Positions 26,819 to 35,538 of a stretch of 64,000 nucleotides of DNA are shown here, piece by piece (within the stretch, counting starts at the first letter, position 1; the number at the start of each line of letters is the position of its first letter). Position numbers and translations under genes: made by a program. The stretch comes from Pseudomonas anuradhapurensis (GTDB lineage: Bacteria; Pseudomonadota; Gammaproteobacteria; Pseudomonadales; Pseudomonadaceae). The notes beneath the pieces are model-generated. The model was not told the DNA's origin. It did not search any database and was given only the letters and a program-made list of their open reading frames with translations. Location: contig NZ_CP077097.1 of assembly GCF_014269225.2 (NCBI RefSeq), positions 2,925,001 to 2,989,000 of the forward strand, written 5' to 3'.

Positions 26819-27469
26819 ATGCCCGATTCCCGCCCGACTGCTTCCGCCCTCTCTGCCCTGCGCAGCGGCCTGATTGCCACCCTTGTCGCCCTTGCCGCGC
26901 CGGTGCACGCCGAAGAGCCCGCCAGCGATGCACGCTGGGTCAGCGACAGCCTGAGCACCTATGTGCGCAGCGGCCCGACCGATGGCCACCGCATCGTCGG
27001 TACCCTCAAGTCCGGGCAGAAACTGACCCTGATCGGCACCCAGGGCAACTACAGCCAGGTGCGTGGCCAGAATGGCGACGTGGTGTGGATTCTCAGCAGC
27101 GACTTGCAGGCGGTGCCAGGCCAGGGCGAGCGCCTGCCACAGCTCGACGCCCAGGTCGCGGACCTGACCGGGCAGCTGAAGACCATCGACGACAGCTGGA
27201 AGAACCGCGTTCAGGGCATGCAGGAGACGCTCGATTCGCGGAAAAAGCTCATCGACGAACTGCAGGCGCGCAACCAGGCATTGAACGAACAACTCGACCA
27301 GAGCCAGTCGGACCTGCGCGATACCAAGGCCCGCCTGGGTGACGAGAACAAGCAGGTGATGATGCGCTACATGGTGTATGGCGGCAGCATTGCCGGCGCG
27401 GGCCTGCTGGCGGGGCTGATCCTGCCGTCGCTGACCCGTGGGCGCAAGAAGAACGATCGCTGGTTCTGA
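26819..27469 (+). CDS. SH3b-domain membrane protein (YgiM/TIGR04211 type)
   Basis: A 216-residue exported protein. A signal peptide (about 1-31, ending 'VHA-EEP') is followed by a bacterial SH3 domain (about 40-100, 'LSTYVRSGPTDGHRIVG', 'GDVVWILSSDL'). Then comes a coiled coil (about 105-180) and a C-terminal membrane helix with a basic end. This layout matches E. coli YgiM, an inner-membrane envelope protein of unclear role. It converges on the LysR gene with no gap. Confidence 0.85.
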   Translation: MPDSRPTASALSALRSGLIATLVALAAPVHAEEPASDARWVSDSLSTYVRSGPTDGHRIVGTLKSGQKLTLIGTQGNYSQVRGQNGDVVWILSSDLQAVPGQGERLPQLDAQVADLTGQLKTIDDSWKNRVQGMQETLDSRKKLIDELQARNQALNEQLDQSQSDLRDTKARLGDENKQVMMRYMVYGGSIAGAGLLAGLILPSLTRGRKKNDRWF

Positions 27470-28390
27470 TCAGCCGTGCGGCAAGCTGGCTTCGGCGAAC
27501 AGGAAGTCGATGAACACCCGCACCCTCAACGGCATATGCCGAGCCTGCGGGTAGAGCAGCATGAACGGCCTTGACGTCCCGCCATACGCGCTCAGCACCT
27601 CCACCAGCTCGCCACTGGCCAGGGCATCGGCCACGGTAAACCGGTAAGCCTGCATCAGGCCGCCGCCATGACGCACCAGCGTGGCGGTGGCGAGGAAGTC
27701 GCCCTGGCAAGTGAGCGCCCCCTGGGTGTCGACCTCCACCTGTACCCCACCCTGGCGAAAGGTCCAGGGTGGGCGACGGCCAGTGCTGGGCATCTCGAAC
27801 TGGATACAGTCATGCTGCAGCAGGTCCTGCGGGGTTTGCGGGTTGCCAGCACGGGCCAGGTAACCCGGCGTGCCTACCACCACCAGCTCGGCATCCTCCA
27901 GGCGCCGCGCCACCAGTCGCGAATCGCTCGGCTCGCGGCCACGGATCGCCAGGTCGAACGGTTCCTCGGCAAAGTCGACATTGCGGTTGCTGACATGTAC
28001 ATCCACCTGCACGCTCGGGTAGCGCTGGCGGAACCGCGGCAGCAGCGGCAACAAGCGGTGGTGGGCGTAAGGCGTGGGCGCACTGATGCGCAAACGGCCG
28101 CTCGGCTCGACCTGCCCGCCCGTGACCTGGCGCTCGGCCTCGACCAACTGCCCCAGCGCTTGCCGACATTGCTGGTAATAGGCCAGGCCCGCTGCAGACA
28201 GGCGCATCTGGCGGGTGGTGCGGACGAACAGGCGCACACCCAGGCGTTCCTCCAGGCGTGCCACGCTGCGGCTGACCGCCGCCGGCGTGACGCCAGCCTC
28301 GGTGGCGGCAGCACTGAAGCTGTCCCGTTCGGCAGCCAGGCAGAACAGCTCCAAGCTGCCCAGTTGCAGGTCATCGAAATGGCGGCTCAT
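27470..28390 (-). CDS. LysR-family transcriptional regulator
   Basis: A 306-residue LTTR. The HTH is at about residues 7-65 ('FSAAATEAGVTPAAVSRSV'). The effector domain carries 'GRLRISAPTPYAHHRLLPLLP', cited as 'RLRISAPTPY', typical of the CrgA-like group that often controls a divergent oxidoreductase. The SDR gene begins 125 bp away in the opposite direction, so it is the likely target. ATG 28390 is used, giving the standard short LTTR N-terminus. Confidence 0.87.
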   Translation of the reverse strand: MSRHFDDLQLGSLELFCLAAERDSFSAAATEAGVTPAAVSRSVARLEERLGVRLFVRTTRQMRLSAAGLAYYQQCRQALGQLVEAERQVTGGQVEPSGRLRISAPTPYAHHRLLPLLPRFRQRYPSVQVDVHVSNRNVDFAEEPFDLAIRGREPSDSRLVARRLEDAELVVVGTPGYLARAGNPQTPQDLLQHDCIQFEMPSTGRRPPWTFRQGGVQVEVDTQGALTCQGDFLATATLVRHGGGLMQAYRFTVADALASGELVEVLSAYGGTSRPFMLLYPQARHMPLRVRVFIDFLFAEASLPHG

Positions 28391-28400
28391 GGCGGCTCGA

Positions 28401-28424
28401 TCAATTACATGGTGTATCGATTGA
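28401..28424. promoter_or_regulatory. Candidate LysR operator
   Basis: TCAAT and ATTGA form an inverted pair separated by 14 bp, just upstream of the LysR start in the divergent LysR/SDR gap. LTTR sites are often such interrupted dyads. Weak evidence on its own. Confidence 0.35.
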
Positions 28425-28514
28425 AATACCATGCGCCTCATTTTTCAAGCACCAGTAACGCCCTAAAGTGGCTCCACACCGAGCCCATGGCTCACTTCAC
28501 TGGAGATCAGCCAC

Positions 28515-29249
28515 ATGAACACACCACGTACCGTCATCATCACCGGGGCCTCCAGCGGCCTGGGTTTCGCCCTGGCCGAGGCCTTCCTCGTACGCGGCGA
28601 CAACGTCATCGGCAACGCCCGCAGCCAGGCCCGCCTGGAGCAGGCCGCCGCCCGCCTCGGCCAGCCTTCGCGCTTCATCGGCGTAGCCGGTGACATCGCC
28701 GAGCCAGGCACCGCACAGCGCCTGTTCGCCCGCGCCGTGGAGAGCTTCGGCGGTGTCGACCTGCTGATCAACAATGCCGGCATCTTCATTGCCAAACCAG
28801 CCACGGAGTACAGCGCAGCGGATGTCGACGCGCTGGTCGGCACCAACCTCAAGGGGTTCTTCTACCCGGCCCAGGAAGCGGCGCGGCTCATGACCCGCCA
28901 GGGGCATGGCAAGATCATCGCCATCACTGCCTCCATCGCCCTGCAACCAGACACTCGGGTGCCGGCCCTGCTGCCGGTGCTGGTCAAGGGCGGCCTGAAC
29001 CAGGCAGTGAAAGCCCTGGCGCTGGAACTGGCCGCCAGCGGCGTGCAGGTGAATGCCGTGGCGCCGGGGATCATCGATACGCCGCTGCATGGCGGCAACG
29101 TCCAGGGAATGGGCGCGCTGTCGCCCAGCGGCCGCACTGGCGCGCCACAGGACGTGGTGGACGCCGTGCTGTACCTGGCGGACTCGCGCTTCGTCAGCGG
29201 TGTCATCCTGCCGGTGGATGGCGGTAGTACCGCTGGCACCTGGCACTGA
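28515..29249 (+). CDS. SDR-family oxidoreductase lacking the catalytic tyrosine
   Basis: A 244-residue short-chain dehydrogenase/reductase. The cofactor motif 'GASSGLG' (11-17), 'NNAG' (86-89) and the C-terminal 'SGVILPVDGG' are intact. The catalytic serine corresponds to Ser140. The YxxxK site, however, reads P154-V-L-V-K158, so lysine is kept and tyrosine is replaced by proline. Classic SDR chemistry is therefore doubtful. Its substrate is unknown. It is divergent from the LysR gene and 18 bp before a tautomerase, suggesting a two-gene unit. Confidence 0.85.
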   Translation: MNTPRTVIITGASSGLGFALAEAFLVRGDNVIGNARSQARLEQAAARLGQPSRFIGVAGDIAEPGTAQRLFARAVESFGGVDLLINNAGIFIAKPATEYSAADVDALVGTNLKGFFYPAQEAARLMTRQGHGKIIAITASIALQPDTRVPALLPVLVKGGLNQAVKALALELAASGVQVNAVAPGIIDTPLHGGNVQGMGALSPSGRTGAPQDVVDAVLYLADSRFVSGVILPVDGGSTAGTWH

Positions 29250-29267
29250 GCGGAGGCGCGAACAGCC

Positions 29268-29474
29268 ATGCCATATGTCCATATTCGCGTCACCGATGAA
29301 GGGGTGAGCGCCGAGCACAAGCGCCAGTTGATCGAACAGACCACGCACATGTTGCAGCGGGTGCTGGGCAAGCCGCCGGCCAGTACCTTCGTGGTGATCG
29401 AGGAAGTGCCGACCGATAACTGGGGGGTAGGTGGCGAGACGGTGACCGCCGTCCGAGCGCGAGAAAGGGGCTGA
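29268..29474 (+). CDS. 4-oxalocrotonate tautomerase-like protein
   Basis: A 68-residue tautomerase-family protein. After Met removal, Pro1 would be the catalytic base ('MPYVHIRVTDEGVS'). The middle 'HKRQLIEQTTHML' and 'TFVVIEEVPTDNWGVGGE' match the family, including the turn that places a second active-site residue. It likely isomerises a keto-enol substrate made or used with the SDR upstream. It is co-directional and close to that gene. Confidence 0.87.
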   Translation: MPYVHIRVTDEGVSAEHKRQLIEQTTHMLQRVLGKPPASTFVVIEEVPTDNWGVGGETVTAVRARERG

Positions 29475-29520
29475 ACCTAAGGGCCGCAGTGCGAGCCGAT
29501 CGCCGGCAAGCCAGACACAA

Positions 29521-29607
29521 CCTACAAGCGGGTTTATCCGCGTAGCAGGCGACGCGCCGGAGGGTACCGGCGACGCCGGGGTTCGCGGGCATGCCCGCTC
29601 CGCTCCC
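29521..29607. repeat. REP-like inverted pair
   Basis: 'CAAGCGGGTTTATCCGCG' and the inverse 'TTCGCGGGCATGCCCGCTCC' around a GC-rich centre, in the gap before the YciE-like gene. Confidence 0.65.
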
Positions 29608-29728
29608 ATCTGCATGGTGCAGGCCTTTCGATCTGCAGCTTCTGCTGCCATCCGTCGAGTGGTTCGACCGTTCCAACCCGCATCGGCCTCACAACAGTAC
29701 CTGTCACTGGAACGGAGAGGTACTTGAA

Positions 29729-30238
29729 ATGGCAACGGTACAAGACAACCTGCTGGACTGGCTGCGTGACGCCCATGCCATGGAGCAGCAAGCCGAAAGC
29801 ATGCTCAAGGGCCAGGCGGAGCGCCTCGAGCATTATCCTCAGCTCAAGGGCCGCATCGTGCAGCACATCGAAGAAACCCAGGGCCAGCAACGTCTGCTGC
29901 TGGAATGCATCGAGCGGCTGGGGGGCAGTACGTCCACCCTCAAGGACCTGGCAGGCAAGCTCATGGCCTTCGGCCAGGCCGTTGGGGGCATGGTCATGAG
30001 CGATGAAGTAGTCAAGGGTGCCATGTCCGGCTATGTGTTCGAGAACATGGAGATCGCGTCCTACACGGTACTGATCGAAGCGGCCGAGGCAGCTGGCGAC
30101 GGCGCCACGGCGCAGGCATGCAGGTCGATTCTGAAGGAAGAGGAAGCCATGGCCCTATGGCTGAAGGAGCACCTGCCAGAAATCACCCGGGCATTCCTGG
30201 CACGCTCCGCCGATCCGGATGCCGAAGCCAAGCGCTAG
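29729..30238 (+). CDS. Ferritin-like DUF892 (YciE/YciF) stress protein
   Basis: A 169-residue all-helical protein of the DUF892 family, a four-helix ferritin-like fold ('NLLDWLRDAHAMEQQAESML'-type first helix, cited as 'DWLRDAHAMEQQAE', and 'ENMEIASYTVLIEAAEAAGD'). Conserved Glu and His positions could bind a di-metal site. Relatives are stress-induced, often under RpoS. ATG 29729 has GGAGAGG upstream; the longer in-frame start runs into a REP element. It is next to Mn catalase and a KGG protein, both stress genes. Confidence 0.85.
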   Translation: MATVQDNLLDWLRDAHAMEQQAESMLKGQAERLEHYPQLKGRIVQHIEETQGQQRLLLECIERLGGSTSTLKDLAGKLMAFGQAVGGMVMSDEVVKGAMSGYVFENMEIASYTVLIEAAEAAGDGATAQACRSILKEEEAMALWLKEHLPEITRAFLARSADPDAEAKR

Positions 30239-30244
30239 AATGGG

Positions 30245-30276
30245 CCCCGCAGCGGATCGGATGATCCGTTGCGGGG
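30245..30276. terminator. Shared hairpin between convergent genes
   Basis: A 14-bp stem (CCCCGCAGCGGATC / GATCCGTTGCGGGG, one G-T wobble) with a GGAT loop, sitting between the converging DUF892 and Mn catalase genes. It could act as a bidirectional terminator, although no long U tract follows. Confidence 0.6.
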
Positions 30277-30281
30277 TGTCA

Positions 30282-31160
30282 TTACAGCGGCTCGTCGCCG
30301 TTGACCTTGCCCAGTTCTGCCCCGGTCAAGGGCTGCAACTCGGGGTTGGACATTGTTCTGGCCTTCATCGCTTCGGCTGCTGCCGCCGACTGTTCGTCGA
30401 GCTGCACCGTGGCCATTCCGTCGCCACCGTTCACCGCCGGCTCGGGCTGGTCGACATAGATCCAGTCCTGGCCTTCGTTCCATGAGCCGCGCATTTCGCC
30501 GCCGTGGGACAGGTTGAAATAGGTGCGGTTGACTTCCGGGTCGCCCGGCAGCTTGCCTTGCGGGAAGTTCGGCTGGATCGAGTGCAAGGCTTTTTCGAAC
30601 GACAGCTGGTGAGCGATTTCACGGCTCATCAGGAACCCCAGCGCATCCTTGATACCCGGGTCGTCGGTGACGTTGATCAAGCGTTCATAGACGATCTTCG
30701 CCCTGGCCTCGGCGGCAATATTGGAACGCAGGTCCGCCGTCGGCTCGCCGATGGTGTCGATGTAGGCTGCGGTCCAGGGTATGCCACCGGAGTTCACCAG
30801 CGCTGCACCACCGCCATACAACAGGCTGGTGATATGCGAATCGTTGCCGGCCCCGGTCAACGACCGGTACAACTCGCCTTCGGCTTCCACCCCTTCGGCC
30901 AGGCGCCCCTTGGCACCCTTGTTCAGCATCACCACGATCGAGCCGATGATCTCCAGGTGGCTCAGCTCTTCGGTGGCAATGTCGAACAGCATGTCCTTGC
31001 GCCCCGGGTCATCCTCGGTCACCGCCTGGGTGAAGTAGCGCATCGCTGCAGCCAGTTCGCCCTGCGGGCCGCCAAACTGTTCCAGCAGCAGGTTCGCCAG
31101 CCCCGGGTTGGGCTGCGCGACGCGAACCGTATACTGCAGTCGCTTGTTGTGCATGAACAT
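30282..31160 (-). CDS. Manganese catalase
   Basis: A 292-residue non-heme catalase that breaks down hydrogen peroxide using a di-manganese site. The metal-ligand segments are present: 'GPQGELAAAMRYF', 'ATEELSHLEIIGS', 'EARAKIVYERL' and 'REIAHQLSFEKAL', in the expected order. ATG 31160 has a GAGGA site upstream. It converges with the DUF892 gene and follows a KGG gene on the same strand, with a ~60-bp gap. The trio looks like a stationary-phase or desiccation stress cluster (inference). Confidence 0.92.
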   Translation of the reverse strand: MFMHNKRLQYTVRVAQPNPGLANLLLEQFGGPQGELAAAMRYFTQAVTEDDPGRKDMLFDIATEELSHLEIIGSIVVMLNKGAKGRLAEGVEAEGELYRSLTGAGNDSHITSLLYGGGAALVNSGGIPWTAAYIDTIGEPTADLRSNIAAEARAKIVYERLINVTDDPGIKDALGFLMSREIAHQLSFEKALHSIQPNFPQGKLPGDPEVNRTYFNLSHGGEMRGSWNEGQDWIYVDQPEPAVNGGDGMATVQLDEQSAAAAEAMKARTMSNPELQPLTGAELGKVNGDEPL

Positions 31161-31220
31161 TGGCAAATCCTCATCAGCGTGCCGAGGCGGCCATGGCCGC
31201 CTCGGTCGGTTCAATGGTGA

Positions 31221-31640
31221 TCAGCGGTTGTCATCGCTGTTGCGACCGCCGCCGTGGCTGTGCTGGCCGCCTTTACGGCCGGCCTCGGAGGCCTTCTCGC
31301 GGTCGTTGGCAAAGTTGCCACCGGAAGCCTGCCCACCCTTCTGGCCTGCCTCGGAGGCGCGTTCAGGATCGTTCTTGAAGTTGCCACCGGACATCTGCCC
31401 GCCTTTATGGCCGGCCTCCGCAGCACGTTCAGGATCGTTCTTGAAATTGCCGCCCGACATCTGCCCGCCCTTGTGCCCGGCTTCAGCGGCGCGTTCAGGA
31501 TCGTTCTTGAAGTTGCCGCCCGATGCCTGACCGCCCTTATGGCCGGCCTCCGATGCCTTCTCGCGATCGTTGGCGAAGTTGCCGGGGTTGGTGTTGGCGC
31601 TGCCGCCCTGGTTGCTGCGTTTGTCGTCGTTGCTAGCCAT
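31221..31640 (-). CDS. KGG-repeat stress protein (YciG-like)
   Basis: A 139-residue, glycine-rich, charged and probably disordered protein. It is built of five tandem ~22-residue units, each ending in 'KGGQ' after 'NDPERAAEAGH' or 'NDREKASEAGR'. This is the KGG motif of E. coli YciG, a small stress-induced protein. Most relatives have one to three units, so five is long. I use the ATG at 31640, six bases after AGGTGA; an ATG two codons upstream is possible. It is likely expressed with the Mn catalase. Confidence 0.88.
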   Translation of the reverse strand: MASNDDKRSNQGGSANTNPGNFANDREKASEAGHKGGQASGGNFKNDPERAAEAGHKGGQMSGGNFKNDPERAAEAGHKGGQMSGGNFKNDPERASEAGQKGGQASGGNFANDREKASEAGRKGGQHSHGGGRNSDDNR

Positions 31641-31661
31641 GATCATTCACCTCATGTGGTT

Positions 31662-31681
31662 AACACAGGTTGGTCTGTGTT
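31662..31681. promoter_or_regulatory. Dyad upstream of KGG gene
   Basis: AACACAG-GTTGGT-CTGTGTT, a perfect 7-bp inverted repeat with a 6-bp spacer, 22 bp before the KGG start. It may be an operator or overlap the promoter. No regulator is identified. Confidence 0.35.
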
Positions 31682-31833
31682 CACTAATGACCGAAGGCAA
31701 ACGCTGCGGGCTGAAAGTGATTTCGCTATCGCTGACGAAATGCTTTAAGCACTTGGGCACAAGATATTCGGGCTAACAAACCCCCGACGCGGTATTGCTT
31801 GGGGTTTGCATCCGCGGCGCCAATTGCTGGCAA

Positions 31834-31858
31834 GCGGCCTTGTGTTGCACAAGGCCGC
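31834..31858. terminator. Hairpin downstream of broken CheB/CheR gene
   Basis: Perfect 11-bp stem GCGGCCTTGTG / CACAAGGCCGC with a TTG loop, 8 bp beyond the stop of the leftward gene. No U tract is seen, so termination is only likely. Confidence 0.45.
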
Positions 31859-31866
31859 CCAAGGTT

Positions 31867-34036
31867 TCAAGCCTGGCCGATGCGGCAGACCGCTTCGATG
31901 GCTTCGACCAGCTCGTCGTACTGCACCGGCTTGGTCAGCCGACGATCGAACAGCGCCGCCTCGTCTGCCCGCTTGGCCTGGTGGGTGCCGTAACCGCTCA
32001 GCGCGATCGTCGGGGTGAGACGGTGCTGTTTTTTCTCGCGCAAGGCGCTGACGAACTCATGCCCGTCCATTTCCGGCATGCCGATATCCGTCAGGATCAC
32101 ATCGAAACGTTTCTCGGCGGCCTCCTGCAGCGCCTGGCGTGGGTCGAGGTAGCTGCTGACCAGTGCGTCTTCCATTTCCAGCAGCATGCGCATCACGTCG
32201 ACCACTTCCGGCGAATCGTCCACCAGCAGCACTCGCAACCCTTTCAACCGGCCATCACCATCCTCGGAGGGGTCGGCTGGTGGTAATTCGGGCTGAGCCT
32301 GGTTCGACAGCGGCAACTCGACGCTGAAGGTCGAGCCATGCCCCAACCCGGCCGACCGGGCGATCACGGTACCGCCATGGGCTTCGACCAACTGCCTGAC
32401 CAAGGCCAGGCCGATACCCAGGCCATCGCCGCGGTGGCTAGCATGTTTGGCCTGTTTGAACAGGTCGAAAATGCTGGACAGGTCGGCAGCCGACAACCCC
32501 GGCCCATTGTCGCTCACGTCCAGACGCGCGCAGTTTTCCGTGCGGCTCAGCATCACCCGCACGCGGGCTCTCTCGCCACTGAACTTCAGGGCATTGTTGA
32601 GCAGGTTCCACACCACCTGCTCGATCCGCGTCGGGTCACCATCGACCACCAGCGAGGTGCCCGGCTGGGGCAGCTCGAGGGTGATACGTGCCGACGGGTA
32701 CTCCTCCGCTGCGATGGCATGGATCGACTTGACCAGGCCGACCAGGTCCGTGCTTGGCGAACAAGACCTTTTCACGAACTTCCTTGCGCACCCGGTAATG
32801 CTCGTTTTCCTTGACGAAATACTGCCGCAGGCGCATCGGCGGCACGTCGGTGACGATGGCTTCCGAATACAGCCCGGCGCGGCCAACGGCAATCGCGCGC
32901 TCATCGATGTCGGTGGCAAACACCTGCAGCTTCAGCGGGTGGGATTCGAGCTTCTGGTGTTCCGCGCTCAGGATCGCCAGGCTGTAGGCCTCTTCGCCGG
33001 TCGAGCAGCCAGCGGACCAGATGCGCACCTCTTCACGGTTGTCATCCTCGTCCCTGGCGCTGAGCAGCGAACCCAGCACATGGCGTTCGAGGGCTTCGAA
33101 GGCCTCGCGGTCGCGGAAGAAGTTGGTAACTCCGATCAGCATGTCGCCAAGCAGCTTCTTGGCTTCATCCGGGGTTTCTTCCAGGTAACGCAGGTAGCTG
33201 GGTAGATCCGGCTGGGTCGTCACTTGCAGCCTGCGCTCGATGCGGCGCAACACGGTTGCACGCTTGTAATGCTTGAAATCGTGCCCGGTGCGGTTACGCA
33301 AGGTGCGCAGGATATCCTGAATGACCCGCTCGGCGTCCTCGCGTGCATGTTCCTCGGTCTGTGCAGACACCTTCAGGTCATGCGGAGCGGGCAACTTGAT
33401 GGTCTGCGTGTTACGCCACAATTCCAGCAGTTTGTGCGGTATTTCTGCCACCGGCAACACCGCATCGACCATGCCGGTGGCGATTGCCGCCAGCGGCATG
33501 CCGTCGAACTCGGCATCGTCCGGGCTCTGCACGATGGTGATGCCGCCCTGCTCCTTGATCCGCGACAGGCCCACCGCACCGTCACTGCCGGTACCGGAAA
33601 GCACCAGGCAGAAACTGTATTCCTTGTGCACGTCCGCCAGGTCGCGGAAGAACAGGTCGATGGCAATATGCTTGCCCAATGGCCGGGTCGACGGCACCAC
33701 TTTCAGGTAGCCATCATTCATTGCCAATTGACTGGCGGGCGATATCACGTAGACATGATTCGGCTCGATGCGCGAGGTGCCCGTTACCTGAATGACCGGC
33801 ATGGCAGTGGAGGCCTGCAGGATCTTGTCCGCCACGCTTTCGTGGTCTGGCGACAGATGCAGGACGATGACGAACGCCATGTCGCTGTTTGCCGGCATGT
33901 GTTCGAAAAATACTTTCAGGGCGGCAAGCCCGCCAGCAGAGGCACCGATACCTACTACCGGGAAATTGAGATGACTTGGCACAATCCCGTCCCGCTCAGG
34001 CTTGGAGCTGGGAGCAGGTTTGATCGTCCTTTTCAT
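31867..34036 (-). pseudogene. CheB/CheR/histidine kinase/receiver hybrid, broken by an internal deletion
   Basis: Two reading frames of one former gene. The first (34036 to about 32755) encodes a CheB methylesterase domain with triad-type motifs ('GIGASAGGL', 'LHLSPDH', 'LSGTGSDGA'), then CheR N-terminal and catalytic parts up to 'EVREKVLFAKH'. There the frame is lost and it runs to a stop at 32636. The next frame resumes at 'STDLVGLVKSIHA' and encodes the end of a kinase ('RIEQVVWNLLNNALKFS', 'GLGIGLALVRQLVEAHGG') and a receiver domain ('LTDIGMPEMDG') ending at 31867. The rest of CheR, any PAS part and the phospho-accepting HisKA helix are missing, so this is a deletion plus frame change, not a simple indel. 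The second part has no start of its own. Probably non-functional as a hybrid, though a CheB-CheR fragment could still be made. Confidence 0.82.
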
Positions 34037-34344
34037 TGTTTGCACTCGTATTCGATGAAACCCTGGCGAGACAGTGTGTTCTCGTGAGACTGGCGCAGGA
34101 GAGTAAAGCGTCAATGATAACAAGTATTGATCTGCCGGGCGGTCATAGGTGGCGGATTCGCACATTCGCGATATATGGCAGATAGAACGGGGCTAGTTGC
34201 GCTTTAAGTTCTAGAGAAGTTCAACTTTGTATAAGTTAACAGGCGCTTGCGCCGTCCTTGCGCACCGGCAAGGAGGCCACGGCAGCGGCCGCGCCAGGGT
34301 CCGCAGGCGCCCTCGCTAGCGCAGGGGCGTGCAAGCTGGAGCAG
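34037..34344. other. Non-coding gap
   Basis: About 308 bp between the xth stop and the start of the hybrid gene, both leftward. It includes a small hairpin (TCCTTGC-6-GCAAGGA near 34255-34274) that could end the xth transcript. No gene is supported. Confidence 0.5.
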
Positions 34345-35142
34345 CTATGTTTGCCGGCGCCGCGTGCCCAGTTCGATCCAGGTTGGCGCATGGTCGCTGG
34401 CCTTGGCTTCGTTACGCACCCAGGCATCGACGCCTGCCCGCTTCAGGTAGGGCGCCAGGTCAGGGTTGAGCAACAAATGGTCGATACGAAGGCCGGCGTT
34501 GCGTGCCCAGTGGTTGCGGAAATAATCCCAGAATGTATAGATACGTTCGTCGGGGTAGAGATGGCGGATTGCATCGACCCAGCCCTGCCCAAGCAGCCGG
34601 GCGAAGCACGCCCGAGACTCGGGTTGCAGCAAGGCATCCTTCAACCAGGAACGCGGGTTGTAGATATCCATGTCGGTGGGTACCACATTGAAATCACCCG
34701 CCATCACCGTCGGGTGGCCGCTGCCGTACAAACCCTGCGCGTGCTGGATCAGGCATTCGAACCAACGCAGTTTGTAGTCGAATTTCGGCCCCGGTTGCGG
34801 GTTGCCGTTCGGCAGGTACAGGCATGCCACCAGCACGCCATGCACTGCCGCTTCCAGATAGCGGCTTTGCGTATCGTCCTCCATGCCTGGCAGGCCACGA
34901 CGCACCTCCAGCGGCTCGCTGCCCCGCGCCAGGATGGCCACGCCGTTCCACGACGGCTGGCCCTGGTAGACACAACCATAACCCGCCGCTTCGAGTGCCT
35001 GGCGGGGAAATTGCTGATCCGCCGCCTTGAGTTCCTGCAGGCAGGCGATGTCCGGCTGTTCCCGTTCCAGCCAGGCCAGCAAGGCCGGCAGGCGGCTGCG
35101 AATGCCATTGATGTTGAACGTGGCGATCTTCAGCGCTTTCAT
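34345..35142 (-). CDS. xthA: Exodeoxyribonuclease III
   Basis: A 265-residue exonuclease III/AP endonuclease family enzyme used in base excision repair. Motifs in order: 'FNINGIRSRLPALLAWL' (cited as 'NINGIRSRL'), 'CLQELKAADQQFP', 'GDFNVVPTDMDIYNP' and 'SDHAPTWIEL', which supply the metal- and phosphate-binding Asn, Glu, Asp and His. Length is standard. Its start overlaps the stop of the upstream small gene by 4 bp, so the two are coupled. Pseudomonas genomes carry more than one exonuclease III-like gene, so this may be a paralogue. Confidence 0.9.
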   Translation of the reverse strand: MKALKIATFNINGIRSRLPALLAWLEREQPDIACLQELKAADQQFPRQALEAAGYGCVYQGQPSWNGVAILARGSEPLEVRRGLPGMEDDTQSRYLEAAVHGVLVACLYLPNGNPQPGPKFDYKLRWFECLIQHAQGLYGSGHPTVMAGDFNVVPTDMDIYNPRSWLKDALLQPESRACFARLLGQGWVDAIRHLYPDERIYTFWDYFRNHWARNAGLRIDHLLLNPDLAPYLKRAGVDAWVRNEAKASDHAPTWIELGTRRRQT

Positions 35143-35381
35143 GCGTCAGGGTCGCTGACATGGGCCTGCACGGCGTCTTCCAGGGCATGCACATGGGCAT
35201 CGTCGGCCAGTGCCTTGAGGGCCAGCCAGTCGTCCCAGTCAATGGCGCCGTCGTCGCGCAGGGCTTCAGCGGTGCGCACCAGCTCGTGATGGTAGGCGTC
35301 CGGTGACTCGCGCCGGTAACTGATGTCGTCGTACTGGGCATACCAGGCCGCAAGCTCGGGGATGCTGCGTTCAATGCTCAT
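35139..35381 (-). CDS. Hypothetical protein, 80 aa
   Basis: A small acidic protein ('YAQYDDISYRRESPDAYHHE', then 'DDGAIDWDDWLALKAL'). No signal or membrane segment is seen, and no family is recognised. It overlaps xthA by ATGA, so it is probably co-expressed with it. ATG 35381 is used; a TTG one codon upstream is less likely. Confidence 0.68.
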   Translation of the reverse strand: MSIERSIPELAAWYAQYDDISYRRESPDAYHHELVRTAEALRDDGAIDWDDWLALKALADDAHVHALEDAVQAHVSDPDA

Positions 35382-35538
35382 CAAGAAGCCCTCACTGTAC
35401 CCTTTGCATGTAAGAGCGCCGTGGTCGTGCGACGTTCAACTTCAACGCGGCAGACCGTGCGTCCCGGGCCTACGGAAAAAAACAACTTCCCGACCGTTGC
35501 CAGGGTCCCAAGCTACAGGCGCACCTGGAGACGAGATC

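Noticed and set aside
32636..32919. Single-base frameshift as the cause of the broken CheB/CheR hybrid
   Set aside because: Joining the two frames still lacks the end of CheR and the HisKA helix, so a larger deletion is needed.
34236..34427. Small leftward frame after xthA
   Set aside because: Low-complexity Ala/Pro/Arg translation, overlaps the xthA end and has no ribosome site.
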